Assembly (NCBI RefSeq): GCF_039414295.1 | Contig: NZ_JBCITM010000006.1 | Coordinates: forward strand, 1-64,000 | Direction of reading: 5' to 3' | From: Anoxynatronum sibiricum | GTDB lineage: Bacteria > Bacillota > Clostridia > Peptostreptococcales > Tindalliaceae | DNA length: 64,000 nucleotides | In this document: positions 1 through 7,999 of the stretch, one piece after another | Numbering within the stretch: position 1 is the stretch's first letter | How the letters are laid out: each line of letters starts with the position of its first letter | Made by a program: the position numbers and the translations under genes | Notes under the pieces: model-generated | What the model saw: only the letters and a program-made list of their open reading frames with translations | Databases searched by the model: none | What the model was told of the DNA's origin: nothing

Positions 1-115
1 ATCATTCTCATATGTTAATGTTCACAGGGAAAAGTTATCGTATGGCCAATTCATTAATGAAGTAATTTTGGTAACGCTGGTAATTGCATTTTTGACTGCC
101 AAAAGTTGTATTTCT

Positions 116-361
116 CTATTGCCAAAACCAGGTGATTCCATGCAGGGCTTCGTCGTATAAGTATTCATATATGCCGAGATTTTTTTGGCGGCGTATTCCA
201 TTCTTAAAATCACTCAATCTCTTATGCGTCTTAAAATAGACCTCCCTGCCGTTATGGGTTGCTTTTTTATCATATTCTTTCAATAGTTGTTTGTGTTGAT
301 TATGTCTCCCATACTCCGCACAATACACTAAAAACCTAACATAATTTAAAGTTATCCGCAC
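116..361 (-). CDS. Hypothetical protein, possibly a fragment
   Basis: An 81-residue frame opening with GTG. I do not recognise the family. The product is basic and aromatic-rich, with no membrane segment. It lies just beyond the 3' side of the transposase gene and no ribosome binding site is obvious. It could be the 3' remnant of a gene cut by the neighbouring insertion element. A second overlapping frame (22-213) is even less convincing. Low confidence that it is expressed. Confidence 0.25.
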   Translation of the reverse strand: MRITLNYVRFLVYCAEYGRHNQHKQLLKEYDKKATHNGREVYFKTHKRLSDFKNGIRRQKNLGIYEYLYDEALHGITWFWQ

Positions 362-2163
362 TCAAAAATCTCTACAAGTCTTGAAAATAGCTATCCTGAT
401 CCCCTGGTGAAGGTATCTTCCGGGATGCCCAGGTGCCCAAGTACCGTTTTGATATTGTCAAAAAGAGGGTGTGCCAGCCGTCTTTCAATGAGACCGTTGT
501 TTTCATACAGGTTCACCCGAACAGAATAGAAAATGGTGTAGATGGCAAACAGGGTGGGGTTGGACACCTCCCGTTTGCCAAGGCCCACGATTTTTTCCCC
601 GGTTTTCTTCATCTCCCGGCGCACCACATACTCAGCCACTGACAGCAGTAAGATGACCATTAGCATCAGATAAGCAAAGGCTTCAATCCGCTTAGGGCTG
701 TCCAGGAACATGGCGTTGACAAAATGGGGACTTTTCAACTGTTGAAACTTTTTCTCCGTCTGGCTCTGGGTTTTGTATTCCTGTAATAGCTGGGTGGCTG
801 AGAACGCCGTGTCATTGCTGGCCAGGACAAAGGTGCATTCCCGGACCAGATGAGACTGTATGGCCAGTTCATCTTCTGTGATGAGAGGCACCAGCTGGTA
901 CACCCACTGGGTTTCCTTGTTTTTCGAAGGTCGGCCGGGTTTTCGTTTGGGGACTTCGTTGATGTCAAAGCGTACCTGATGAAATTTCAGTTTCTGGGTG
1001 TCTTTGGAAAGCTTTTCAATTTCCAGCCGAGCATCTTCTTCACAGGCAAAGGTGCGTTTCTGGAAGGGTTTGCATTTTTTCTCCATGTCTTCGAGTTCTT
1101 TGGCTATTTTCTTCCCATGGCTCCTTGCTTTCTGTTCTTTCATGGAAGGGGAATAGCAGATCCCGCAGGATAGGGGGTACCCTTTGTACTGGATGATTTC
1201 ACTGCGGACCCGGTAAGGAACAGCTTCTCCTTTGGCATTGGTCATAGAGATGGGTTCCAGGGTATCAAATTCTTCAACGGCCAACTGCAACAGCTTTTTG
1301 GCTTCGGTGACGTTGTCAGGCATCCGGGTGATGAGGGTAATGCCTTTTTTAGCGGCTTTCTTCAGGTTTTCTTCTGAAAACAGGGCGCTGTCGGCGATGT
1401 AGCAAAAGGTTTCTTTCTTGATGTTTAGGGACGACAGGACGTCTTCCACCAGTTCCAGGTTCTCGTTGTTCCATGTCTTGTCATCTTTGTTGCCAGAGAG
1501 GACCTGGGCATCCACCACAATGCCTTCGGCGGTGCCAATGCCCAGCTTGATTTGTTTTTTGTCTGATCGTTTTTGTTCGCTGTGGCCAAAGTCGATTTCA
1601 ATTACACCTACTTTTCCATCCTCGGTTTCGTAGGTGCCCCACATGACTTTGGAGGTGGTGTCATAGTTGATGTTCTTCACCTGTATGTCGTAGCGTAAGA
1701 AGGCATTGGCTGCCAGACGGCTGAAAATTTCCCGGGGTCCTGCATCGTGTAACCGGTCGAAAAAGTGGCCAAACCGGTCATCGTTGATCTGTTCGTGCCG
1801 GATGGGATAGTGGAAGAGTCCCTCCAGGTCTTTCATGTTGTAGTAGTCCTCCAGCCGCCACAGGGGATGGTGGTCATCACACATGTTCACCATCATCATC
1901 TGGGCCATGACGCCATAGGGGATGTCTTCCGGCCGGCCTCTGTCGGAAGACAGCTTCTCGTTCAACAGTTCCACCAGGCCCATTTCTTCTGAGAGTCCCA
2001 CAATAAGGCCGGCTTTACCAGGGCTGTGTGCATCGATCATGGTTCCCTGACTCATGGCATACCACACTCCTTCAATAGAATTTGTGTAGGTATTCGACAT
2101 CAGCATAACAATATCCTTTTTGCAGAATATTGCGACTATATTCAGATTCTTCTCACTTTAATT
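342..2163 (-). mobile_element. IS1634-like insertion sequence (ends tentative)
   Basis: The element is defined by its transposase gene. The outer ends are uncertain. The left flank near 342-351 reads AATTTAAAGT, and the reverse complement of the right flank near 2155-2163 reads AATTAAAGT, so these could be imperfect terminal inverted repeats. The match inward of these short blocks is poor and no target-site duplication was resolved. It sits directly next to a group II intron. Confidence 0.35.
391..2106 (-). CDS. IS1634-family (IS4-superfamily) DDE transposase
   Basis: A 571-residue transposase that would cut and join the ends of its insertion sequence. The N-terminal ~120 residues resemble the helical domain of IS1634/IS1549-type transposases. 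Candidate catalytic acidic residues lie in YDTTS (around residue 145) and ADSALFSEENL (around 240). The C-terminal QTEKKFQQLKSPHF region (around 470) is the usual IS4-type motif with the last catalytic Glu. A Lys/Glu-rich insertion separates the last two, as is normal for this family. The length is close to full size and no frameshift is visible, so it may be active. The start is the first Met of the frame, and the ribosome binding site before it is weak. Confidence 0.88.
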   Translation of the reverse strand: MLMSNTYTNSIEGVWYAMSQGTMIDAHSPGKAGLIVGLSEEMGLVELLNEKLSSDRGRPEDIPYGVMAQMMMVNMCDDHHPLWRLEDYYNMKDLEGLFHYPIRHEQINDDRFGHFFDRLHDAGPREIFSRLAANAFLRYDIQVKNINYDTTSKVMWGTYETEDGKVGVIEIDFGHSEQKRSDKKQIKLGIGTAEGIVVDAQVLSGNKDDKTWNNENLELVEDVLSSLNIKKETFCYIADSALFSEENLKKAAKKGITLITRMPDNVTEAKKLLQLAVEEFDTLEPISMTNAKGEAVPYRVRSEIIQYKGYPLSCGICYSPSMKEQKARSHGKKIAKELEDMEKKCKPFQKRTFACEEDARLEIEKLSKDTQKLKFHQVRFDINEVPKRKPGRPSKNKETQWVYQLVPLITEDELAIQSHLVRECTFVLASNDTAFSATQLLQEYKTQSQTEKKFQQLKSPHFVNAMFLDSPKRIEAFAYLMLMVILLLSVAEYVVRREMKKTGEKIVGLGKREVSNPTLFAIYTIFYSVRVNLYENNGLIERRLAHPLFDNIKTVLGHLGIPEDTFTRGSG

Positions 2164-2186
2164 GTTGATTAACGGTTGTTTGATTA

Positions 2187-4063
2187 GTCGAGTAGGCCTG
2201 GGGAACTTCCCCCCAAGCCTCTCACAGAATCCGGACGTGAGAGTCTCCCCTCATCCGGCTCTTCTTAATCACCCTTTGGGCAGATGCCCATCTTCCAGTG
2301 GACAAAGAGTGCTGGATCTGATTTGGCAATGGTGCCCAACCAGCCTAAAGCGGCCATCATTTTGTTTTTAAACCGCTTGTACTTTCTCATCACCCATCTG
2401 GCTAGATGAAGATTCACTTGCGATAGTTCCGAATGTACTGCACTTGGCGTGTAGTGTTTAAAGTAGTTGGCCCAGCCACGAATGATTGGGTTTAATAGTT
2501 GTGCCAGTTCTGTCATGGAGAGGAAGGCAAGCTTTCTGAGTCTCCTGACTTTTACCCGCAGGCTTTTGATGGCGTCTTTGCTGACAGCGGGGGTGAAGCC
2601 GGTGAAATACTTTCCTTTCCTGGTTTTGACGGTTCTGGCTCTGAAGGTGTATCCCAAAAAATCGAAGCTGGTGTGTTCGTGATCCCCGGGTCGGTTTTCA
2701 TCTTTGCAGTAGACGATTTTGGTTTTCTCTGGATGGATTTCCAGTTGACATTGGCTCATCCGTTGCTTTAACTGTTCAAGGATTAATTCTGCTTCCCTTT
2801 GGGTGTGGCAGTGGATGAGTCCGTCGTCTGCGTACCGGGCCCATGGGTTCTCTGGCCATGTTCTTGTGATCCAGTGGTCAAAGGCGTAATGCATAAACAG
2901 ATTTGACAAAATCGCACTGATGACGCCGCCTTGAGGAGTGCCGAACGAACGTTCTTTTTCGGTTCCGTCTGGCATTTTCATGGGTGCTTTCAGGCTTCGC
3001 TGGATGTAGAGGAGGACCCATTTGGTGTCGATGTGTTTTTGGACGGCTTTCATCAGGAGTTCGTGATTGATGTTATCAAACAGTCCTTTGACATCGAATT
3101 CGATGACCCATTCGTACCGCCAGCACCGCTCCCGGGTGACGCCGATGGCGTCGGTAGCTTTCTTGCCGGGGCGGTAGCCGTAGGAGTCTGGATAGAAAAG
3201 TGGTTCGAGATGTGGTTCCAGTCTTCCGACGATCACTGTTTGGGCAATTCTGTCGTTGATGGTGGGTACGCCAAGCAGGCGGACGCCTTTGCCGTTTTTC
3301 TTGGGGATTTCCACGCTGCGCACGGCCTGTGGGAAGTATGTTCCTGAGGCCATTCGGTTCCATAGCTTGTAGAGGTTGTTTTTCAGGTTGTTTTCGTATT
3401 CCTGTAGACTAACCTCATCGATACCGGGAGCGCCTTTGTTGGCTTTCACCTTTTTATACGCTTCCAGCACTTCTTCTTGTGTGATCTTGAAGGGTTTCTC
3501 CTTCTTCATAAATTCCTCCCATGTTCTGGTTGATTTTTGAATTGGGGTTGATTAAGTGAACGCCTTTGCTCTGCGACGATTACAGCCGCTTCATAGCTCT
3601 TACGCGTTCATCCGTCCCTGTCCGCAGCATCGATACTTACTCACTTGCATTTTTGTGCTTGCGATTTTCTCTTGGCATCTGCGGACAGGTTCTCCTGTTC
3701 CTCTCAAAAGCCTGTCTCATGGTCCTGCAACCTTTGCACCGGCCGCCGTCCGGTCAGTAGACAGCTTTCTTCCGGACTGATCCCAGCACTTCCGCACTGT
3801 ACTGGTTTTGACGAGCAAGGTTCGCATTAACGATGCTTTGATGGTTGTTCACTTTCGTTCAGCTCCATGAGACGTACCTGACTGTTTTATACAGCCTTTT
3901 TCCCCACACGCTCAATACCGGAGAGATTGGTCTCCAGCACCTGTGGGTGGTTTGAGACCTGCAGCTGCATGCCGATCTCGAAGGACCTTCCTTCATCTTT
4001 TGAGAAGCATCATTTCAGACGAGTCGTTCCTCCTTTCGGTGTCTTACTTTGTTCAGGACGCAC
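2187..4063 (-). mobile_element. Group II intron (ribozyme plus maturase)
   Basis: A self-splicing retroelement of about 1.88 kb. Domain V lies at 2227-2261 on the minus strand: a GAGCCGGATGAGG arm, a short loop and a CTCACGTCCGG arm. Domain VI follows, and the likely 3' end is CTCGAC at 2187-2192. The proposed 5' end is GTGCG at 4059-4063, matching the GUGYG rule, with about 550 bases of structured RNA (domains I-III) before the maturase gene in domain IV. The exact boundaries are inferred. The upstream exon is a small membrane-protein gene. If the boundaries are right, splicing would join its reading frame to a short downstream tail. Confidence 0.8.
2265..3509 (-). CDS. ltrA: Group II intron reverse transcriptase/maturase
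   Basis: A 414-residue intron-encoded protein. The reverse transcriptase fingers and palm are present: PKKNGKGVRLLGVPT around residue 70, the FDVKGLFDNINHELL motif with the first catalytic Asp around 140, GTPQGGVISAILSNL around 190, and the ARYADDG catalytic motif around 225. A maturase (X) domain follows, with the group II signature LNPIIRGWANYFKHY around 340. No HNH endonuclease domain is seen after it, so homing probably depends on reverse transcription at nicked or single-stranded targets. GGAGGAATTT precedes the ATG. The length is near normal and there is no frameshift, so the intron could be functional. Confidence 0.95.
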   Translation of the reverse strand: MKKEKPFKITQEEVLEAYKKVKANKGAPGIDEVSLQEYENNLKNNLYKLWNRMASGTYFPQAVRSVEIPKKNGKGVRLLGVPTINDRIAQTVIVGRLEPHLEPLFYPDSYGYRPGKKATDAIGVTRERCWRYEWVIEFDVKGLFDNINHELLMKAVQKHIDTKWVLLYIQRSLKAPMKMPDGTEKERSFGTPQGGVISAILSNLFMHYAFDHWITRTWPENPWARYADDGLIHCHTQREAELILEQLKQRMSQCQLEIHPEKTKIVYCKDENRPGDHEHTSFDFLGYTFRARTVKTRKGKYFTGFTPAVSKDAIKSLRVKVRRLRKLAFLSMTELAQLLNPIIRGWANYFKHYTPSAVHSELSQVNLHLARWVMRKYKRFKNKMMAALGWLGTIAKSDPALFVHWKMGICPKGD

Positions 4064-4244
4064 TGCGGAGTATGCGATGTCTATCAATACTCTCTGCCAC
4101 TCTCATGGTGGCACCACCAGTACCTCCATTCCAGAAATCTGAAACAGTCTGTTTATACTCTTCCTTTTTCTTTTCGTCTTTCGTGGTAGAAGACATAACA
4201 GACATTACGATCATAAAGAGAAAACCTACTATGATAATTTCCAT
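4064..4244 (-). pseudogene. Small membrane-protein gene interrupted by the group II intron
   Basis: A gene with a strong ribosome binding site (AAGGAGTAATGATCG then ATG). It encodes an N-terminal hydrophobic segment (about residues 3-18) followed by a charged KDEKKKEEYK stretch. The intron begins about 60 codons in. Across the predicted splice the frame would continue for another dozen residues to a stop, so a product could still be made from spliced RNA. It lies about 100 bases downstream of the large dynamin/MORN gene and may be the last gene of that operon. The family is not recognised. Confidence 0.5.
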
Positions 4245-4349
4245 CGATCATTACTCCTTCACTTTTGGGGATTTTTGATCCTAGAAACAAACTTTCGTAA
4301 ACTGCTTTTACTATACATATCGCTCAAGTAAATTCTAAGAAAGCTAGAT

Positions 4350-7300
4350 TTAGTTGCCAACATATTCATCATTAATCCATCTTCCTTCAATGTCTAAAGT
4401 ACCATTCGCAAAATACTCACTGCCTTGGCCGTGTTTCCGTCCATCTTGCCAAGCGCCAACAAATTTTCTTCCATCAGTATAGGTATAGATGCCTTGACCA
4501 TTAAACTCATTGTTTGCAAAATAACCAACATATTTCCATCCATCCGATGCTGTTAAAGTTCCTTGACCATGAAAATTCCCATTTTCAAAATCACCAACAT
4601 ATATTGATCCGTCGATCCATGTATATGCTCCACGTCCATGATTGGTACCATTTTTCCAACTGCCGACATACAATCTACCTTCATTGTCTGACCACGTACC
4701 TTCCCCATGGGGTCTTCCATCTAAGACTTCGCCCACATAAGTACCCATCCTAACATCATAATCTGTACCGCAATTGACATTCCACTCCATTTTAACCGTT
4801 TCATTTTTTGATGTTTGATCCTCATGATCAATTGATATTGCTAGCTCATCCTGCACAACAAGTTCACCTTCATGCCAGATGCCTGATTCAATAGTACCAT
4901 CAGCCAACGTATACGTACCTTGACCATGTCTCTTTCCTTCAAAAAATTCACCTATATATTTTCTTCCGTCATCCCACGTATACGTGCCTTGTCCATGAAA
5001 TACAAGTGACCAACCTCCGCTTTCCTTCGCTTCACCCCTGACATCACCCTCATATACCTCTCCATTCAAACGATACATTATTCCTATTCCATTTGGCACT
5101 CCTTCAGTCCATTCGCCTACATATTTTCTTCCATCAGCCCAGGTATACGTACCTTGGCCATGTCGTTTATCATCAGCCCATTCACCTACATATATACTTC
5201 CTTCATCCCACGCATACGTGCCGTATCCATGGTATACAAATGACCAGCCTCCACTATCATTTGCTTCACCCTTGACATCACCCTCATATACATCTCCATT
5301 CAAACGATACATTGTTCCCTTTCCATTTGGCACTCCTTCAGTCCATTCGCCTACATATTTTCTTCCATCAGCCCAGGTATACGTACTTTGGCCATGTCTC
5401 TTACCTTCAAAATATTCGCCTACATACTCGTCTCCGTCAGCCAACGTTAACGTACCTCGGCCATGTCTTTTACCTTCAGCCCATTCACCTACATATTTTC
5501 TTCCTTCATTGTTTGTCCATGTGCCTTCACCATGCGGTTTTCCATTTAGTATTTCCCCGACATAGTCACCCATTCTTACTTCATAGTCTGTCCGATAATT
5601 GACATTCCATTTAATAACTCCAGTAGTTTCAACTTCTATGGTTTCATTTTTTGCGGTTTCTATTTTTACGGGTTCTGCTTTAGGTGTTACAGATTTTACC
5701 GGTTCAGATATCGAATCTTTTTGTACAGGTTGATCTGCTACCCCTCTCAAAGGTTCTTTTGCAGAATTCAACCCAGCGGTAATAAAAGCCATTACAAATA
5801 GTAAGATGCCTGTGATGAACACCACTTTTTTGAAAGTAGTGGCTTTCTTTTTCAGTTTTTCTTCCCCAATGTATTGTCTTGCCCTACTGGCGTTGTAAAC
5901 TGGTTTGTTATACTCTTTCCTCACAACTACCGTGGGTGCAAGGGATGTTTCTGGCGCTTGATCACCGCTGCTCTTACCTTTCAAGTCACTTATACGTGCT
6001 ATCCCTGCTATTTTGGCATGCTCATCAAGATTTTTTTCCATGCTCTCAATCTTCTTCTCAACAAGAATTCGGCCATTTTCAATTTCTTCTTTGGAATGAA
6101 TCGTTTTTCTTTTGGCATCAGCATGATGCTCCATGATTGCTTCCAGTAGAACATCATACTTCGATAAATTTGTCTCCAGTGTTTTCTCTATTTCGCTCAT
6201 CATCGAATTGCGCGAACTTTTGATAGCACTTGAAATTTGTCCTCTGTAACCATAAGTGCTGCTCCTGAGCTCTCTGATGACAGAAGCTTTATACTCTCTT
6301 TTTAGATCATATAAATCTGAACCAAATAGTGATCCAAGGAAACCACCAATGGCAGCACCTGCAACAGCTCCAAGGGGGCCGGCAACAAATGCACCAAACA
6401 ATGCTCCACCACCTGCTCCTGTTGCTCCTGTTGCTCCTGGATCGGTCGCATTTGATACGGATCCAGGTATAATCATCTTTGTTTGGAACGTTATATTTGT
6501 ATTAGGCGTTATCACATTAAACAACTCTGGTTCTTTTCTTTTATAGGCTAAAGCAAATGCGCATAAGGCAGTACCTATTCCTATCAATGCGCTAAATTCT
6601 ATCATGTAGTAGCTTTCGTGAAACGCAAAAAAACCTGCAATAGCACCAAGAACTACAGCGATTAAGAATGCTTTGCTATCTTTTTCCCAGCACAGTGTTT
6701 TTTCTTTGACCAAAAAGTCATAGGCCATTCGGAGCTTCTGTACGTGTTCTTTAAGGGATTGTGTAATGACTTGACTTGCATAGTCTGATACTTTGTTATG
6801 TTCTTTCTGGACCTCATCTGTGATTTTTCTGGTCATATTATTCATATAATTGTTGATCCTGCTAGGAACTGAATTTTTTAGCACATTAACGCTCGATGCG
6901 CTATCAATAATTTCTTCGATTTCTTTCTCTGCTTCATGATACAGTTTATCTTGCATTTTATTGGTATTTTGCTCCAGCTCATTGAACATTTGGCTAATTT
7001 CTTTTTTCAAAGGTATCAACACACGTTCTTTAAAGCCTTCTACAGTCTCTACTTCTCCTACAATTTCACTCAACCGGTCATTGTACCATTCTTCCTTTGA
7101 AGTGGCCAGCATACCCATTTTTGCCATTAAGCGATTTTGAAGGCTGATGGAACGGAAAAGCAATAACTGTTGTCGGTTTGTATTTAACACTTCCTCGAGG
7201 TCTGTTTGAAAATCATTAAACGTTTTTACCCAAGCTCTTTTATCCTCTGACACATGATGTGCATAAAGCGCAGAGATTGAGTATACTTCTTGTACTTCAA

Positions 7301-7997
7301 TGCCTGTGTATTCTTTGATTGATTTTTTAACATGTGCTTTGGTTCGCTCTATGGTTTTATCAATGTCATCTATTAACTCATCTTCCAATTGATCACATTT
7401 GTTCAACACAAAAATAAATTTCCCCAGATTCTCTTTATGTTTTTGCAGAAACTGAATAAAGGATTTTGAAACAGGTTGCTGCGCATTGATCACATAGATG
7501 GCTGCCGCCGACTCCTCGATGGCTTTTTGCCGCATGGCATCATGGGCCTGGTTTTCAACATTGCTGCCGGGAGTATCAATGATCACCCACCCACTTTTAA
7601 GGATTTTGTTCGGGTGATGGTATTCAATCCTGGCATTAGCGTGGCTGTTCTGTGTCAGATGCGCTTTAAGGTTTTTGGGCTTTATGTCTACTGGTTTTCT
7701 GTTTGGTTCAACAAGAAAGAACTTCTTTTTTTGTCCATATGTAAGATAAGTGTTAATGGCTGTGGTAGGTTCATCAGCAGTTGTCAACACTTCTTCCTTC
7801 AACAACGCATTGATCACCGTTGTCTTACCCGCACTAAATTCTCCTAAAACTGCCAGTTTCAGCGTAGCCTCATTGTTTTCTTTGCGAATAGCCTCCAGCT
7901 CATTTTTCAAATCTGTGTAATAGCCTTCATTTTGAAACATTTTGCGAAGAAGACCATCAATTTCTGTCAAGTTTTGTGCCAGTTTATTTTGATCCAT
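4350..7997 (-). CDS. Dynamin-like GTPase with C-terminal MORN repeat array
   Basis: A 1215-residue protein. The N-terminal dynamin-type GTPase has a P-loop GEFSAGKTT (52-60), switch motif DTPG (141-144) and base motif NKCD (199-202). Helical stalk-like regions follow, then two hydrophobic segments around residues 440-480 and a Gly/Ala-rich hydrophobic stretch around 535-560. A further single membrane segment lies at about 722-742. After it come a linker and about 15 MORN repeats (roughly 805-1205; repeating G-x-x-YVGEW-x-x-G-x-x-HGQGT units). Bacterial dynamins deform or fuse membranes by GTP hydrolysis. MORN arrays bind lipid or protein in other systems, and here they probably lie outside the membrane. 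It is the last full gene of the run, starting 2 bases after the second dynamin gene. A near-identical 78-residue block is repeated in tandem inside the MORN array. Confidence 0.9.
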   Translation of the reverse strand: MDQNKLAQNLTEIDGLLRKMFQNEGYYTDLKNELEAIRKENNEATLKLAVLGEFSAGKTTVINALLKEEVLTTADEPTTAINTYLTYGQKKKFFLVEPNRKPVDIKPKNLKAHLTQNSHANARIEYHHPNKILKSGWVIIDTPGSNVENQAHDAMRQKAIEESAAAIYVINAQQPVSKSFIQFLQKHKENLGKFIFVLNKCDQLEDELIDDIDKTIERTKAHVKKSIKEYTGIEVQEVYSISALYAHHVSEDKRAWVKTFNDFQTDLEEVLNTNRQQLLLFRSISLQNRLMAKMGMLATSKEEWYNDRLSEIVGEVETVEGFKERVLIPLKKEISQMFNELEQNTNKMQDKLYHEAEKEIEEIIDSASSVNVLKNSVPSRINNYMNNMTRKITDEVQKEHNKVSDYASQVITQSLKEHVQKLRMAYDFLVKEKTLCWEKDSKAFLIAVVLGAIAGFFAFHESYYMIEFSALIGIGTALCAFALAYKRKEPELFNVITPNTNITFQTKMIIPGSVSNATDPGATGATGAGGGALFGAFVAGPLGAVAGAAIGGFLGSLFGSDLYDLKREYKASVIRELRSSTYGYRGQISSAIKSSRNSMMSEIEKTLETNLSKYDVLLEAIMEHHADAKRKTIHSKEEIENGRILVEKKIESMEKNLDEHAKIAGIARISDLKGKSSGDQAPETSLAPTVVVRKEYNKPVYNASRARQYIGEEKLKKKATTFKKVVFITGILLFVMAFITAGLNSAKEPLRGVADQPVQKDSISEPVKSVTPKAEPVKIETAKNETIEVETTGVIKWNVNYRTDYEVRMGDYVGEILNGKPHGEGTWTNNEGRKYVGEWAEGKRHGRGTLTLADGDEYVGEYFEGKRHGQSTYTWADGRKYVGEWTEGVPNGKGTMYRLNGDVYEGDVKGEANDSGGWSFVYHGYGTYAWDEGSIYVGEWADDKRHGQGTYTWADGRKYVGEWTEGVPNGIGIMYRLNGEVYEGDVRGEAKESGGWSLVFHGQGTYTWDDGRKYIGEFFEGKRHGQGTYTLADGTIESGIWHEGELVVQDELAISIDHEDQTSKNETVKMEWNVNCGTDYDVRMGTYVGEVLDGRPHGEGTWSDNEGRLYVGSWKNGTNHGRGAYTWIDGSIYVGDFENGNFHGQGTLTASDGWKYVGYFANNEFNGQGIYTYTDGRKFVGAWQDGRKHGQGSEYFANGTLDIEGRWINDEYVGN
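5000..5420 (-). repeat. 234-base tandem duplication inside the MORN-coding region
   Basis: The block starting near 5089 (ccatttggcactccttcag on the plus strand) reappears at 5323, an offset of 234 bases or 78 codons. Both copies include the unusual YEGDV(K/R)GEA insertion that breaks the normal MORN period. Only scattered substitutions separate the copies, which points to recent duplication. Confidence 0.8.
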
Positions 7998-7999
7998 GG

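Noticed and set aside
22..213. Small minus-strand open frame of 63 codons
   Set aside because: It overlaps another frame, has no ribosome binding site or recognisable features, and lies at the window edge.
309..4075. Eleven-base inverted match (catactccgca) at 309-319 and 4065-4075
   Set aside because: It is too short to be meaningful over 4 kb and does not coincide with both element ends.
5000..5700. Regularly spaced repeats that could suggest a CRISPR array
   Set aside because: The repeats are continuous, in frame and encode MORN units; there are no unique spacers of constant length.
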